From the NCBI RefSeq assembly GCF_014385005.1, contig NZ_JACRSZ010000018.1, positions 7,264 to 71,263 of the forward strand: a stretch of DNA of 64,000 nucleotides. The letters are read 5' to 3'. Positions 1-7,988 of this stretch are shown in pieces (within the stretch, counting starts at the first letter, position 1; every line of letters starts with the position of its first letter). A model generated the notes under the pieces. That model was not told the DNA's origin. It worked only from the letters and a program-made list of their open reading frames with translations, and did not search any database. Both the position numbers and the translations under genes were made by a program. Origin of the DNA: Jingyaoa shaoxingensis. GTDB taxonomy: Bacteria; Bacillota; Clostridia; Lachnospirales; Lachnospiraceae.

Positions 1-12
1 CTCAAAATAAAT

Positions 13-1497
13 TTAGTCCAGTAGTGCATTGACCATATCTTTGTCAAATACCACCTGCGGTACATGATCTACCTCTATCTGATACAGTGCATTGGCTGCA
101 ATATGTTCTGCTGCCTGCTCCAGATCACGGATACCGGAAGTATCACGGTATCGGTCAATTACCGCATCCAGCGCATCCTCTGTCACAATACATTCTTCTT
201 CCTTCAGGCTCATGCGTCTGAGAACCTTTGGGAGTGCAAATTTTGAGAAAATGACCTTCTTCTCTTCTGTAGTATAGTCTGGGATCTCAATCACTGCAAA
301 ACGGGACATCAACGGTGCACTGATCTGATCCTTTTCATTGGCTGTGGCAATCGGATATACACCCACAGTTGGAATCATGCATTCCATATAGTTATCTGTA
401 AATCCCAGATTATCCAGAAGGGTCAGCAGTACGTCTGCCGGATTGCCGTTGCCTTTTCCGGAATTTGCTTTATCCAGCTCATTGATGATAAATACCAGAT
501 TGGACGCCCCTGCCATGGAAAATGCATCCATGATAATACCCGGCTTGGCATTGGCATAGATTCTGGAGCTTCCGGTAAGCTGTTCCGGATCATTGATTGA
601 GCTCATATCCAACGTGGTCCACGGAAGCTTTAAAATCCGGGCAACTGCATAGGCAATCTGGGACTTTCCGGTACCTGCCGGTCCGATCAGGAGAAGTCCG
701 TATGCCGGAAGGGTATGGGTACGGTTGATCTGGATAATGGTCTCAATGATACGCTGCTTTACCCGCTCCATACCATACAGTTCCTCATCCAGAATTCTTC
801 TGGCTTCCTGCGGATCAATCGCTTCAAAATAATTATTCTTCCACTGAATATTCATCATAATAGACAAAGCTCTTTGCGCATGACGCCGTTCCTCCTGAGA
901 CACCTCATGGGATCTGGCCACTGCCAGATTTCTTCTTGCCCAGAGGCGAATGTTATCCGGCATAGTTCGACCGGCACAGGTCATAAAATCGGTGATGCTC
1001 TGTATGCTGGTCAGCTTCATTTCATCTCCTGTCTCTTCCCGGTCTTCCTCTTCTACTTCATCTTCCGGCGCACTGCTTTCCAGAAGACGTTCAATCATGA
1101 ACTGTAAGAATCCGTCTTCCGCTGATAACTTGGTTCCGCCTCCAAATGCGATCTCACGAATCTTATAGACTGCGTATCCTTCTTCCAGATTCTCCCCTGA
1201 AAGACACACATTGATATGATTCTCTCCCAGCCAGCGCAGAAGACTGACAAATCTCGCATCAATCTTCAGAATATCTGCCCGGATAGTCTCATCATCTTCT
1301 TTAAACTCAAATGCGGTTCTCTTCGTTGGATTTAAAAAGATACCGCAGGAATGGTGTTTCCATTTGTTCTTACTGTTATCCAGCACCATAATCGGCTGCT
1401 GTGGTGTTGGGCTTGAATTATCCGAATAAAATACTTCATAAGTGCACTCTGTAATCTTTTTACTCTCAGATGCACCGCTAAAATCAAATACTGGCAT
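13..1497 (-). CDS. Lon-like AAA+ ATPase without protease domain
   Basis: This 494-residue protein ends in an AAA+ module resembling the ATPase part of Lon. Walker A GPAGTGKS is at residues 272-279, the Walker B region IINELDK at about 337-343, a TANE sensor follows and an LMSRF motif fits the arginine finger. No Lon serine-lysine protease domain follows, so it is probably a remodelling ATPase with unknown clients. The roughly 230 N-terminal residues are unrecognised and include a very acidic stretch around 145-158. Walker B has Asn where Asp is normal (NE instead of DE), confirmed in the DNA. An SD-like GAGGAAAA precedes the ATG. It starts only 16 bases after the potD stop with no terminator between, so it probably belongs to the pot transcript. 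Confidence 0.75.
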   Translation of the reverse strand: MPVFDFSGASESKKITECTYEVFYSDNSSPTPQQPIMVLDNSKNKWKHHSCGIFLNPTKRTAFEFKEDDETIRADILKIDARFVSLLRWLGENHINVCLSGENLEEGYAVYKIREIAFGGGTKLSAEDGFLQFMIERLLESSAPEDEVEEEDREETGDEMKLTSIQSITDFMTCAGRTMPDNIRLWARRNLAVARSHEVSQEERRHAQRALSIMMNIQWKNNYFEAIDPQEARRILDEELYGMERVKQRIIETIIQINRTHTLPAYGLLLIGPAGTGKSQIAYAVARILKLPWTTLDMSSINDPEQLTGSSRIYANAKPGIIMDAFSMAGASNLVFIINELDKANSGKGNGNPADVLLTLLDNLGFTDNYMECMIPTVGVYPIATANEKDQISAPLMSRFAVIEIPDYTTEEKKVIFSKFALPKVLRRMSLKEEECIVTEDALDAVIDRYRDTSGIRDLEQAAEHIAANALYQIEVDHVPQVVFDKDMVNALLD

Positions 1498-1513
1498 ATA
1501 TATTTTCCTCTTT

Positions 1514-3040
1514 TTAATTCTGTGTATGTTTTTTCTTCATATTACGAATCAGACATACCAGTATTACTATAACAAGAATAGCTGTAATTGTCCATATCCA
1601 TGCCGGAACATCGTGAATATTAAAGCAGCGGACACTGACCCACATCTGATTGATTGCCTGGTTCTGTGCATCATCAAAATAAATCATGATGGATGATCTC
1701 TCCATGGCATCTGCATCCGGATACTGGGCATACAGCTGCCGTCTCGCCTGTTCTGCCGGTGCAGTAATCACATAATCTTCGCTGTCTGTATCTTCCGTAA
1801 AGAAATACGCAAGATCATAGTCTACTGTCTCTTCTTCCTCATCTTCTGCCCCATAATTCCAGTCGGCATACTCAAAGACTCTTGGGTCGTCCCCTCCGGA
1901 AATGACAGAAGTATAGCCAATATAGTACATATTCCGGATAGCATTGTCCGGTCTGGAATTAAAATTAATAAATGCCTCTGCCGCCTGCTGCTTGTCTTTA
2001 TCTTCTCCGATACCGCTTTTCAGCATGACCCATCCGTCAAAATATATATTGGTCGATTCTTCCGGTACCGCATAATCCAAAAATACGCCATCTTCTTCTG
2101 CCTGATCCATGGTGTAGACCGCATCACCGGACCACTGATAATTCGCCAGCACCTTTCCGGTAATCATATCTGCTTTTCCGGAATCTGTTTCAAAGGAATA
2201 GGCATTATTTTTAACATCCTGCAGATAATCCTGAACTGCCTGAATGGTCTCCGGCGAGGTGTCATTCATCTCATCCACCAGCTTTTGCCTGTAATCCGGA
2301 TCATTACGAAAACTGTCTGACGTAAGCAGATCGGATTTCAGTGCACCAACTGCTGCAAAATAGGAATCTCTCACATTATCTTTGATCGTTACCTGACGTT
2401 TATAATCCGGATTGTCAAGGATCTTCCAGCTTCTGGCATCCTCTTCGCTGACTTCTTCCGGATTGTATACAATACCGGTCAGTCCCCACATATATCCAGC
2501 CGCATATTTTCCCCATGTTTCTCCGTTGATTTCATTATTTTCGAAAATATTTCGGATGTAAGGAGAAACGCCTTTGCTGTAATAATTGTTCTCGTCTGTC
2601 TCGTCAAAGAAATGATCTGACAGTGGAACCAGTCTGTCCTCTGCCATCAGCTTCATAATCATATATTCAGACGGGCAGACCAGATCATATACATCTCCCA
2701 ATGTCAGCATATTGTATAGGTCTTCATTGGTTCCGAACGTAGAATACTCTACATTCACCTTTACGCCGTAAGTTTCATAATACCATTCTTCAAAATCCTT
2801 CACCATGGAATTCTCACCAATGATATCTCCGCTTTCCAGATCAATCGTTTCATCCTCATCCCAGTCACCCAGGTCAATATACTCTTCCCAGTTGCATACA
2901 CGCAGAGTCACTTCTTTTGCACTGGTATCTTTTTCTTCTGCAAAAGCATAACTTCCCGTCAGAGATGCATAAGGATATCCAGACACAGCCAGGGCTACAG
3001 TTGCCGCCAGCGTCATACCGGTTCTGATTTTCTTTTTCAT
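1514..3040 (-). CDS. potD: Spermidine/putrescine ABC transporter substrate-binding protein, C-terminally anchored
   Basis: Extracellular polyamine-binding component of the PotABCD importer, assigned from its fit to the family (start region LRVCNWEEYID, internal NYQWSGDAVY) and its place after potABC. The chosen ATG at 3040 gives MKKKIRTG and a typical signal peptide ending near SYAFA; the AGAAAGG ribosome site fits this start better than ATGs at 3049 or 3067. It is about 508 residues, well above the roughly 350 of classical PotD. There is no lipobox cysteine; instead a membrane helix (WIWTITAILVIVILVCLI) and a basic tail close the protein, so it is probably held in the membrane by its C terminus. 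Very acidic stretches occur in the last third. Confidence 0.85.
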   Translation of the reverse strand: MKKKIRTGMTLAATVALAVSGYPYASLTGSYAFAEEKDTSAKEVTLRVCNWEEYIDLGDWDEDETIDLESGDIIGENSMVKDFEEWYYETYGVKVNVEYSTFGTNEDLYNMLTLGDVYDLVCPSEYMIMKLMAEDRLVPLSDHFFDETDENNYYSKGVSPYIRNIFENNEINGETWGKYAAGYMWGLTGIVYNPEEVSEEDARSWKILDNPDYKRQVTIKDNVRDSYFAAVGALKSDLLTSDSFRNDPDYRQKLVDEMNDTSPETIQAVQDYLQDVKNNAYSFETDSGKADMITGKVLANYQWSGDAVYTMDQAEEDGVFLDYAVPEESTNIYFDGWVMLKSGIGEDKDKQQAAEAFINFNSRPDNAIRNMYYIGYTSVISGGDDPRVFEYADWNYGAEDEEEETVDYDLAYFFTEDTDSEDYVITAPAEQARRQLYAQYPDADAMERSSIMIYFDDAQNQAINQMWVSVRCFNIHDVPAWIWTITAILVIVILVCLIRNMKKKHTQN

Positions 3041-3041
3041 C

Positions 3042-3842
3042 TTACGCATCCACCCTTTCTGAGCCATTCTTGTTCGCCCGCAGATTCATTACAGCCACAA
3101 GTACCAGCACAATCAGGAAAATCACTGTGGACAATGCCCATAGCGCTGTTTTGATGGTAGTCTGAGCCCCCTTCGTCGCATTTACCACATAGGTACTGAT
3201 GGTATCAAAGGTGGCCGGCTTGGTATAAGTGGCAACAAAATAATCATCCAGAGACAGTGTCACTGCTAGGGCAAATCCTGAGATAATACCCGGCAGGATC
3301 TGTGGAATCACGATCTGTATCAGCGCCACAAAAGGGGTTGCCCCAAGGTCAAGCGCCGCTTCATAGATACTTGGATCCATCTGCCGGATCTTTGGCATAA
3401 CTGACAGATAAACAAAAGGAGCGCACAGAATCACATGTCCTACTACCAGCGGTACAAAGGTATCTTTGCTTACTCCCAGTACCACTACCAGTAAAATACA
3501 CAGGGAAAAACCGGTTACTACATCTGCATTAACTACCGGCACCTGATTCATGGTGGAGATCACCTTTGTCGTCTTCTTTTTGGAATAAAAGGCACCGATG
3601 GCACCCATGGTTCCAAGTAGGGTAGCCAGAAACGCTGCTCCCAGTGCAAGAAGAATCGTTCCGCCAATCATCCCCAAAAGCTCCGGTGTGGTAAATAAGG
3701 TCACATAATTATGAAGGGAGAAGCCTCGAATCGCACCTATATTGGTGGCATCTGTAAAGCTGTATACTGCCAGGATAAAAATCGGCAGGTAAAGAAACAG
3801 CAGTACAAGCCCAAGAAACATTCCTTTGATATATTTTCTCAT
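3042..3842 (-). CDS. potC: Polyamine ABC transporter permease PotC
   Basis: Second inner permease of the polyamine importer, 266 residues with about six membrane helices. The ABC permease EAA loop is visible as YEAALDLGATPFVALIQIVIP, where the coupling helix contacts the ATPase PotA. Its ATG overlaps the potB stop by one base (TAATG), which suggests translational coupling, and potD starts just after its stop. Length and gene order match potABCD of Firmicutes. Substrate choice (spermidine versus putrescine) cannot be read from this sequence. Confidence 0.92.
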   Translation of the reverse strand: MRKYIKGMFLGLVLLFLYLPIFILAVYSFTDATNIGAIRGFSLHNYVTLFTTPELLGMIGGTILLALGAAFLATLLGTMGAIGAFYSKKKTTKVISTMNQVPVVNADVVTGFSLCILLVVVLGVSKDTFVPLVVGHVILCAPFVYLSVMPKIRQMDPSIYEAALDLGATPFVALIQIVIPQILPGIISGFALAVTLSLDDYFVATYTKPATFDTISTYVVNATKGAQTTIKTALWALSTVIFLIVLVLVAVMNLRANKNGSERVDA

Positions 3843-4636
3843 TATAACAGGGCACCTCCTCTCGTATTTTCTTCCTCTGAGCCGCCTGTCAGTAAAGTAA
3901 ACAGACAGATAATTCCCAGCAGGATCAGTGCAATCATGGATCCGCCGTGCCAGTTGTAGGCTGCAAAATAGCTGCCAATCAAGCTGCCCATGATGTAAGT
4001 GCTGTTATACAGCATATCCAGTACTACATAGTTGGTCATCGCCGGTAAAAATACCATGGACACACCACTGATAATACCTGGTACGGATAACGGCAGTGTG
4101 ATTTTCAAAAATGTTTCAAATTCATTAGCGCCAAGATCCATGGCCGCTTCCCGCAGTGCCTTATCCAGCCTTGATATGGTGGTGTAGATCGGCAGGATCA
4201 TAAATGGCAGGAAGTCATAGGTCATACCTATCACCGCATTCAGAAACGGATGCATGGCAAGATTGCCTTCCAGCACAGTCAGTACTTCTTTTAATGCCGT
4301 AATACGCAGTGAAAAATTGATCCACATCGGCATAACAAACAGCATCAGAATCACGGACTTACTTTTAATATTGCTGAATGCCAGAATATAGGCAATCGGA
4401 TAGGCCAGCAAAAGACATACTGCTGTAGTCACAATTGCCAGGGCAAAACTGTAGCACAAGGTTCCAAGCGTATTTGGATTCGTGAAGAATCCAGTCAGAT
4501 TGGCAATGGTAAACTGCCCCTGTCCATCTGTAAACGCATAATAAAATAATACAAGCAGCGGAGCAATCACAAATACAAATAAAAATAATGCATAAGGAAC
4601 TCCGAGACTTTTTCTGGAAAATGAAAATTTACGCAT
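3842..4636 (-). CDS. potB: Polyamine ABC transporter permease PotB
   Basis: First permease subunit of the polyamine importer, 264 residues, with a positively charged N terminus (MRKFSFSRKSLG) and about six hydrophobic helices. The EAA-type cytoplasmic loop reads REAAMDLGANEFETFLKITLP. It lies nine bases after potA and overlaps potC by one base, so potA-potB-potC are tightly coupled. PotB and PotC are expected to form the heterodimeric channel loaded by PotD and powered by PotA. Confidence 0.92.
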   Translation of the reverse strand: MRKFSFSRKSLGVPYALFLFVFVIAPLLVLFYYAFTDGQGQFTIANLTGFFTNPNTLGTLCYSFALAIVTTAVCLLLAYPIAYILAFSNIKSKSVILMLFVMPMWINFSLRITALKEVLTVLEGNLAMHPFLNAVIGMTYDFLPFMILPIYTTISRLDKALREAAMDLGANEFETFLKITLPLSVPGIISGVSMVFLPAMTNYVVLDMLYNSTYIMGSLIGSYFAAYNWHGGSMIALILLGIICLFTLLTGGSEEENTRGGALL

Positions 4637-4645
4637 ATCCGTCTC

Positions 4646-6085
4646 CTATCTCTTTAATGCAAACTTCATCTTATCTACCGGCATGAGAAGTCCTACCTGG
4701 TCATCCATGTTCCACAGGTATTCATCATTGACTATGAAATCCTGTTCCAGATCTGTATGAATGACATAGCTGTAATGGTCACCTTTATAGATCAGATTGC
4801 TGATATATCCCTGTACAATTCCTTCTTCCATATTGTCTGTCATATGAATATCGGAAGGCTGGATAGAAACCATGATCTTGGTTTTCTTCGGATCAATTAC
4901 TTCTCCATGAGCATCCAGAAGCGTTCCATCCTCTGTTCTTCTGCTTCCTTTGATAATCTTTGTCACGCTGGTATCCAGAATATGGCCATTGTATTCCAGG
5001 TGGAAGTCCTGGTTAATATCTGCTGAAAAGATATTGGTATGGTCTTCTGCAATCATAATATGAATATTCTGAGGATCTACCTTCATGCCTACCCGTTCTC
5101 CCGGTGCAGCAGACTTTACAGACTGAATCACCATTTCATTCTTACCTGAAACCACGGTAATCTCATAATGCATGCCCTTGAAGATCACAGAATCTACCAC
5201 TCCCGAGATAATTCCCTGTCCCGGCGGGGTCAGTTCCACATCTTCCGGACGGACAACTGCTGTAATATGAGTTCCCTGTTCAATATCATCAACGCATTCA
5301 AATTCACCGCCACAGAAACGTGCTTTCAACTTACCGGTCATGATACCATTAAAGATATTACTTTCTCCGATAAAGTCAGCCACAAAAGCATTCTTTGGCT
5401 CATTATAAATATCTTCCGGTGTACCGATCTGCTGCATTTTTCCTTCTGACATAACCACAATCTTATCTGACATGGTCAGTGCTTCTTCCTGATCATGAGT
5501 TACATAGATGAAGGTAATTCCAAGTTCATCGTGCATAGCTTTTAACTCGATCTGCATCTCTTTTCTCATCTTCAGATCCAGCGCACCCAGCGGTTCATCC
5601 AAAAGCAGTATTTCCGGCTCGTTTACCAGTGCTCTTGCTATGGCAATTCTCTGCTGCTGTCCACCGGAAAGCGTAGACACACTACGATTCTCAAACCCTT
5701 CTAGATCTACCAGTGCCAGCACCTTTTTCACCTTTTTTTCAATCACATCCTTCGGTGTTTTTTTCTGCTTCAGCCCGAACGCAATATTCTCAAAAATATT
5801 CATATGTGGGAATAAGGCATAACGCTGGAATACCGTATTGATTGGCCGTTTATTCGGAGGAAGATTCGTGATTGGCTTCCCATTTAATAAAATCTCTCCC
5901 GATGTCGGGATGTCAAATCCTGCAATCATTCGTAAAGTTGTTGTCTTTCCACATCCGGAAGGACCAAGGAATGTAACAAACTCTCCCCGTTTTACTTCCA
6001 GATTAAAATCTTCTACCGCCGAGAACCCATCCTCGTAGGTTCTGGTAATATGCTTCAGTTCAATGATATTTTCTGATGTTCCCAT
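4646..6085 (-). CDS. potA: Polyamine ABC transporter ATPase PotA with extended C terminus
   Basis: ATP-hydrolysing subunit of the polyamine importer. Walker A GPSGCGKTT is at about residues 41-49, the ABC signature LSGGQQQR at 139-146, Walker B ILLLDEP at 159-165 and the switch histidine in IYVTHDQEEAL. After the nucleotide domain come TOBE-type regulatory segments. At 479 residues it is about 100 longer than E. coli PotA, and the extra length looks like a second TOBE-like repeat (compare AVVRPEDVELT with VSIQPSDIHMT). It follows the XRE-cupin gene on the same strand after 140 bases and heads potABCD. The 140-base leader contains an imperfect palindrome CTAAATGTTGACATTTTAG (minus strand), a possible operator. 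Confidence 0.95.
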   Translation of the reverse strand: MGTSENIIELKHITRTYEDGFSAVEDFNLEVKRGEFVTFLGPSGCGKTTTLRMIAGFDIPTSGEILLNGKPITNLPPNKRPINTVFQRYALFPHMNIFENIAFGLKQKKTPKDVIEKKVKKVLALVDLEGFENRSVSTLSGGQQQRIAIARALVNEPEILLLDEPLGALDLKMRKEMQIELKAMHDELGITFIYVTHDQEEALTMSDKIVVMSEGKMQQIGTPEDIYNEPKNAFVADFIGESNIFNGIMTGKLKARFCGGEFECVDDIEQGTHITAVVRPEDVELTPPGQGIISGVVDSVIFKGMHYEITVVSGKNEMVIQSVKSAAPGERVGMKVDPQNIHIMIAEDHTNIFSADINQDFHLEYNGHILDTSVTKIIKGSRRTEDGTLLDAHGEVIDPKKTKIMVSIQPSDIHMTDNMEEGIVQGYISNLIYKGDHYSYVIHTDLEQDFIVNDEYLWNMDDQVGLLMPVDKMKFALKR

Positions 6086-6225
6086 TTGGCTCCCTCTCTT
6101 CTTTCTTAATAATTGCTAAAATGTCAACATTTAGATTACACGGATTGTTACATGCTTCGCGCTCTCATCTTTCCGTTCCACTTCGGTCGGTGCAAGGCTT
6201 GTGCTGCTGGCACATAGCCCTATAA

Positions 6226-6783
6226 TCAGAACATTGGTGGTGTACTGATCCAGATAAACTTTGCCGGCCGCTGTCCCGGATTCTCAATGCGGTGTATCTT
6301 CTTGGCGGGATAATAGAAGCTCTCTCCAGCCTTGACATGATAGATCTGATCTCCCAGGATCACATTCAGTCTCCCTGACATGACGTATCCGAATTCTTCT
6401 CCGTCATGAGGCTTGTCTTCTTCCAGTGTCTGATGTGGCTGGACTACTACCAGCAGTGGTTCCATGCGGTAACGCTGGGCAGTCGGCACGATCCACTGAA
6501 TGCTATTCCCTGCATCGTCGATTTTTTCGAAATATCCTTTTTCAGAAAATACCACCTGTTCTTCTTCCGTTTCTTTGAAAAAATCTGCAGCAGTGGTTCC
6601 AAGACACTCGATCAGATCCAAAAGGGTCACAACCGACGGAGAAACCTGTCCTCTTTCCAGCTGGGAAATAAATCCCTTGGTCAGTTCTGTGCGGTCTGCC
6701 AGTTCCTGTTGGGTCAGTCCGTTGCGGTTTCTCAGGTCCCGGATTTTTCTTCCGATCTTCTCGTTAATATATTCCAGTTCCAT
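6226..6783 (-). CDS. XRE-family transcriptional regulator with cupin sensor domain
   Basis: This 185-residue regulator has an N-terminal helix-turn-helix (about residues 10-64; LTQQELADRTELTKGFISQLERG) and a C-terminal cupin barrel (about 105-180; HDGEEFGYVMSGRL and GESFYYPAKKIHRI). This architecture is known from PuuR-type polyamine regulators and other small-molecule-sensing repressors. Its position directly upstream of potABCD makes polyamine-responsive control the simplest inference; the ligand is not shown by the sequence. Its own promoter region holds three similar AAGTTTA-containing repeats, so autoregulation is likely. Confidence 0.88.
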   Translation of the reverse strand: MELEYINEKIGRKIRDLRNRNGLTQQELADRTELTKGFISQLERGQVSPSVVTLLDLIECLGTTAADFFKETEEEQVVFSEKGYFEKIDDAGNSIQWIVPTAQRYRMEPLLVVVQPHQTLEEDKPHDGEEFGYVMSGRLNVILGDQIYHVKAGESFYYPAKKIHRIENPGQRPAKFIWISTPPMF

Positions 6784-6809
6784 TCTGAAATGTTCGCCTC
6801 CGATTTTTC

Positions 6810-6877
6810 TTTGCTAAACTTAAAATATGTTTTTACTAAACTTTTCTCCAAGAAGAAATTATACTACTAATAAACTT
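6810..6877 (-). promoter_or_regulatory. Three operator-like direct repeats upstream of the XRE-cupin gene
   Basis: On the minus strand three similar motifs are seen: AAGTTTATTAGTA (in the promoter spacer), AAGTTTAGTAAAA (near the expected transcription start) and AAGTTTAGCAAAG (in the leader). They surround the promoter of the regulator, which is the pattern expected for autorepression. That the XRE-cupin protein binds them is inference. Confidence 0.45.
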
Positions 6878-6885
6878 TCTGTCAA
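6858..6885 (-). promoter_or_regulatory. Sigma-A-type promoter of the XRE-potABCD operon
   Basis: Minus-strand TTGACA (6880-6885) and TATAAT (6858-6863) are separated by 16 bases, both perfect consensus hexamers. The promoter points toward the XRE-cupin gene starting at 6783. The remainder of the 305-base gene-free stretch 6784-7088 holds the operator-like repeats and the leader of the plus-strand MoxR gene. Confidence 0.75.
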
Positions 6886-7043
6886 TTATTAATATGATTC
6901 CCAGGCTCTTGTTCTTGTATTTATTTCAGTACAATACTATATATCTTCCGATATCTGCATTTTCCTTTTTACACTCTTGCGCATCTCGTCTTTTCGAATT
7001 AAAAAAACAGGGGTATAATGATCCTGACTATGAATACTTGGCA

Positions 7044-7065
7044 GTAATTGTTTTTTCACAATTAC
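7044..7065 (+). promoter_or_regulatory. Inverted repeat in the leader of the MoxR/VWA operon
   Basis: GTAATTGT (7044-7051) and ACAATTAC (7058-7065) form a perfect 8-bp inverted repeat with a six-base spacer, ending about 8 bases before the AAAGGAG ribosome site. It could be an operator or a small hairpin affecting translation. A TATAAT at 7012-7017 may be the promoter -10, but no convincing -35 was seen. Confidence 0.35.
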
Positions 7066-7088
7066 GCATTACAAAGGAGATTGGATAT

Positions 7089-7988
7089 ATGAACTGGATG
7101 GATCAGGCCGGTGTCAGCCCTGAACTGCAAAACGAAATGGAACGCTTCCGAAAGCGTTTTGATAAAGAATCTGTTCCGGAAGGAATACGAGGGGTGCAGG
7201 AGCCTCCCCGTTTCCATTACCTGGGAAAGGAGATATTAGAAAAGGCAATCTGTGCGCTGCTGTGTGAAAAGAATCTGCTTCTGGCAGGACCAAAGGCAAC
7301 CGGAAAAAATGTGCTGGCAGAAAATCTTGCCTGGATCTTCGGGCGTCCCAGCTGGAATGTGTCCTTTCATGTGAATGTGGATGCCTCTTATCTGATCGGA
7401 ACGGATACCTTCGACGGGGAAAAAGTAGTCTTCCGTCCAGGTCCTATTTATCAGTGTGCGCAATATGGGGGATTTAGTATTCTGGATGAAATCAACATGG
7501 CAAAAAACGAAGCTATGGCTGTACTTCACGCCACACTGGATTACCGCCGGATTCTGGAAGTGTCAGGCTACGACCGGATCACCCTGCATCCTGCCACTCG
7601 TTTTATCGGCACCATGAATTACGGATATGCCGGAACCAGAGAATTAAATGAGGCTCTGGGATCTCGTTTTCTGGTTCTCCAGATGCCTGTGATAACTGAA
7701 AAACAACTGACTCATCTGTTAAAGGCAGAATATCCGGAAATCAGCAAAGCTATGTGCCGTCAGCTCTGTGCTATCTTTTATGAGCTGGATGGCAAGGCAG
7801 AAAATGCAGAAATCAGTCCGCGAGCTGTGGATCTTCGTGGACTTCTTGATGCTGTTGCCCTGATGAAGCTTGGACTTTCCCCTCTGGATGCCTGCGATAT
7901 GGGACTGTCCAACAAGGTTTTTGATTCTACGGAACGAGCCATTGTTCACGATGTCATTGCAGCGAGGGTCCCAAAGTCATGGAACTGA
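7089..7988 (+). CDS. MoxR-family AAA+ ATPase
   Basis: A 299-residue AAA+ ATPase of the MoxR group, which typically remodels or activates partner proteins together with VWA proteins. The start at 7089 is chosen because AAAGGAG lies eight bases upstream; a longer reading from 6894 has no such site. The P-loop reads GPKATGKN (67-74), with Asn where Ser or Thr normally binds magnesium; Walker B FSILDEIN (129-136) is intact, and GTMNYGY fits sensor 1. It overlaps the downstream VWA gene by 10 bases, so the two are translationally coupled. The client protein is unknown; there is no CbbO, NorD or Cox partner other than the VWA gene. Confidence 0.85.
   Translation: MNWMDQAGVSPELQNEMERFRKRFDKESVPEGIRGVQEPPRFHYLGKEILEKAICALLCEKNLLLAGPKATGKNVLAENLAWIFGRPSWNVSFHVNVDASYLIGTDTFDGEKVVFRPGPIYQCAQYGGFSILDEINMAKNEAMAVLHATLDYRRILEVSGYDRITLHPATRFIGTMNYGYAGTRELNEALGSRFLVLQMPVITEKQLTHLLKAEYPEISKAMCRQLCAIFYELDGKAENAEISPRAVDLRGLLDAVALMKLGLSPLDACDMGLSNKVFDSTERAIVHDVIAARVPKSWN

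Noticed and set aside
6784..7088. Extension of the MoxR protein to a start at 6894
   Set aside because: The added residues are unlike the family, there is no ribosome site at 6894, and the consensus AAAGGAG is placed correctly for 7089.
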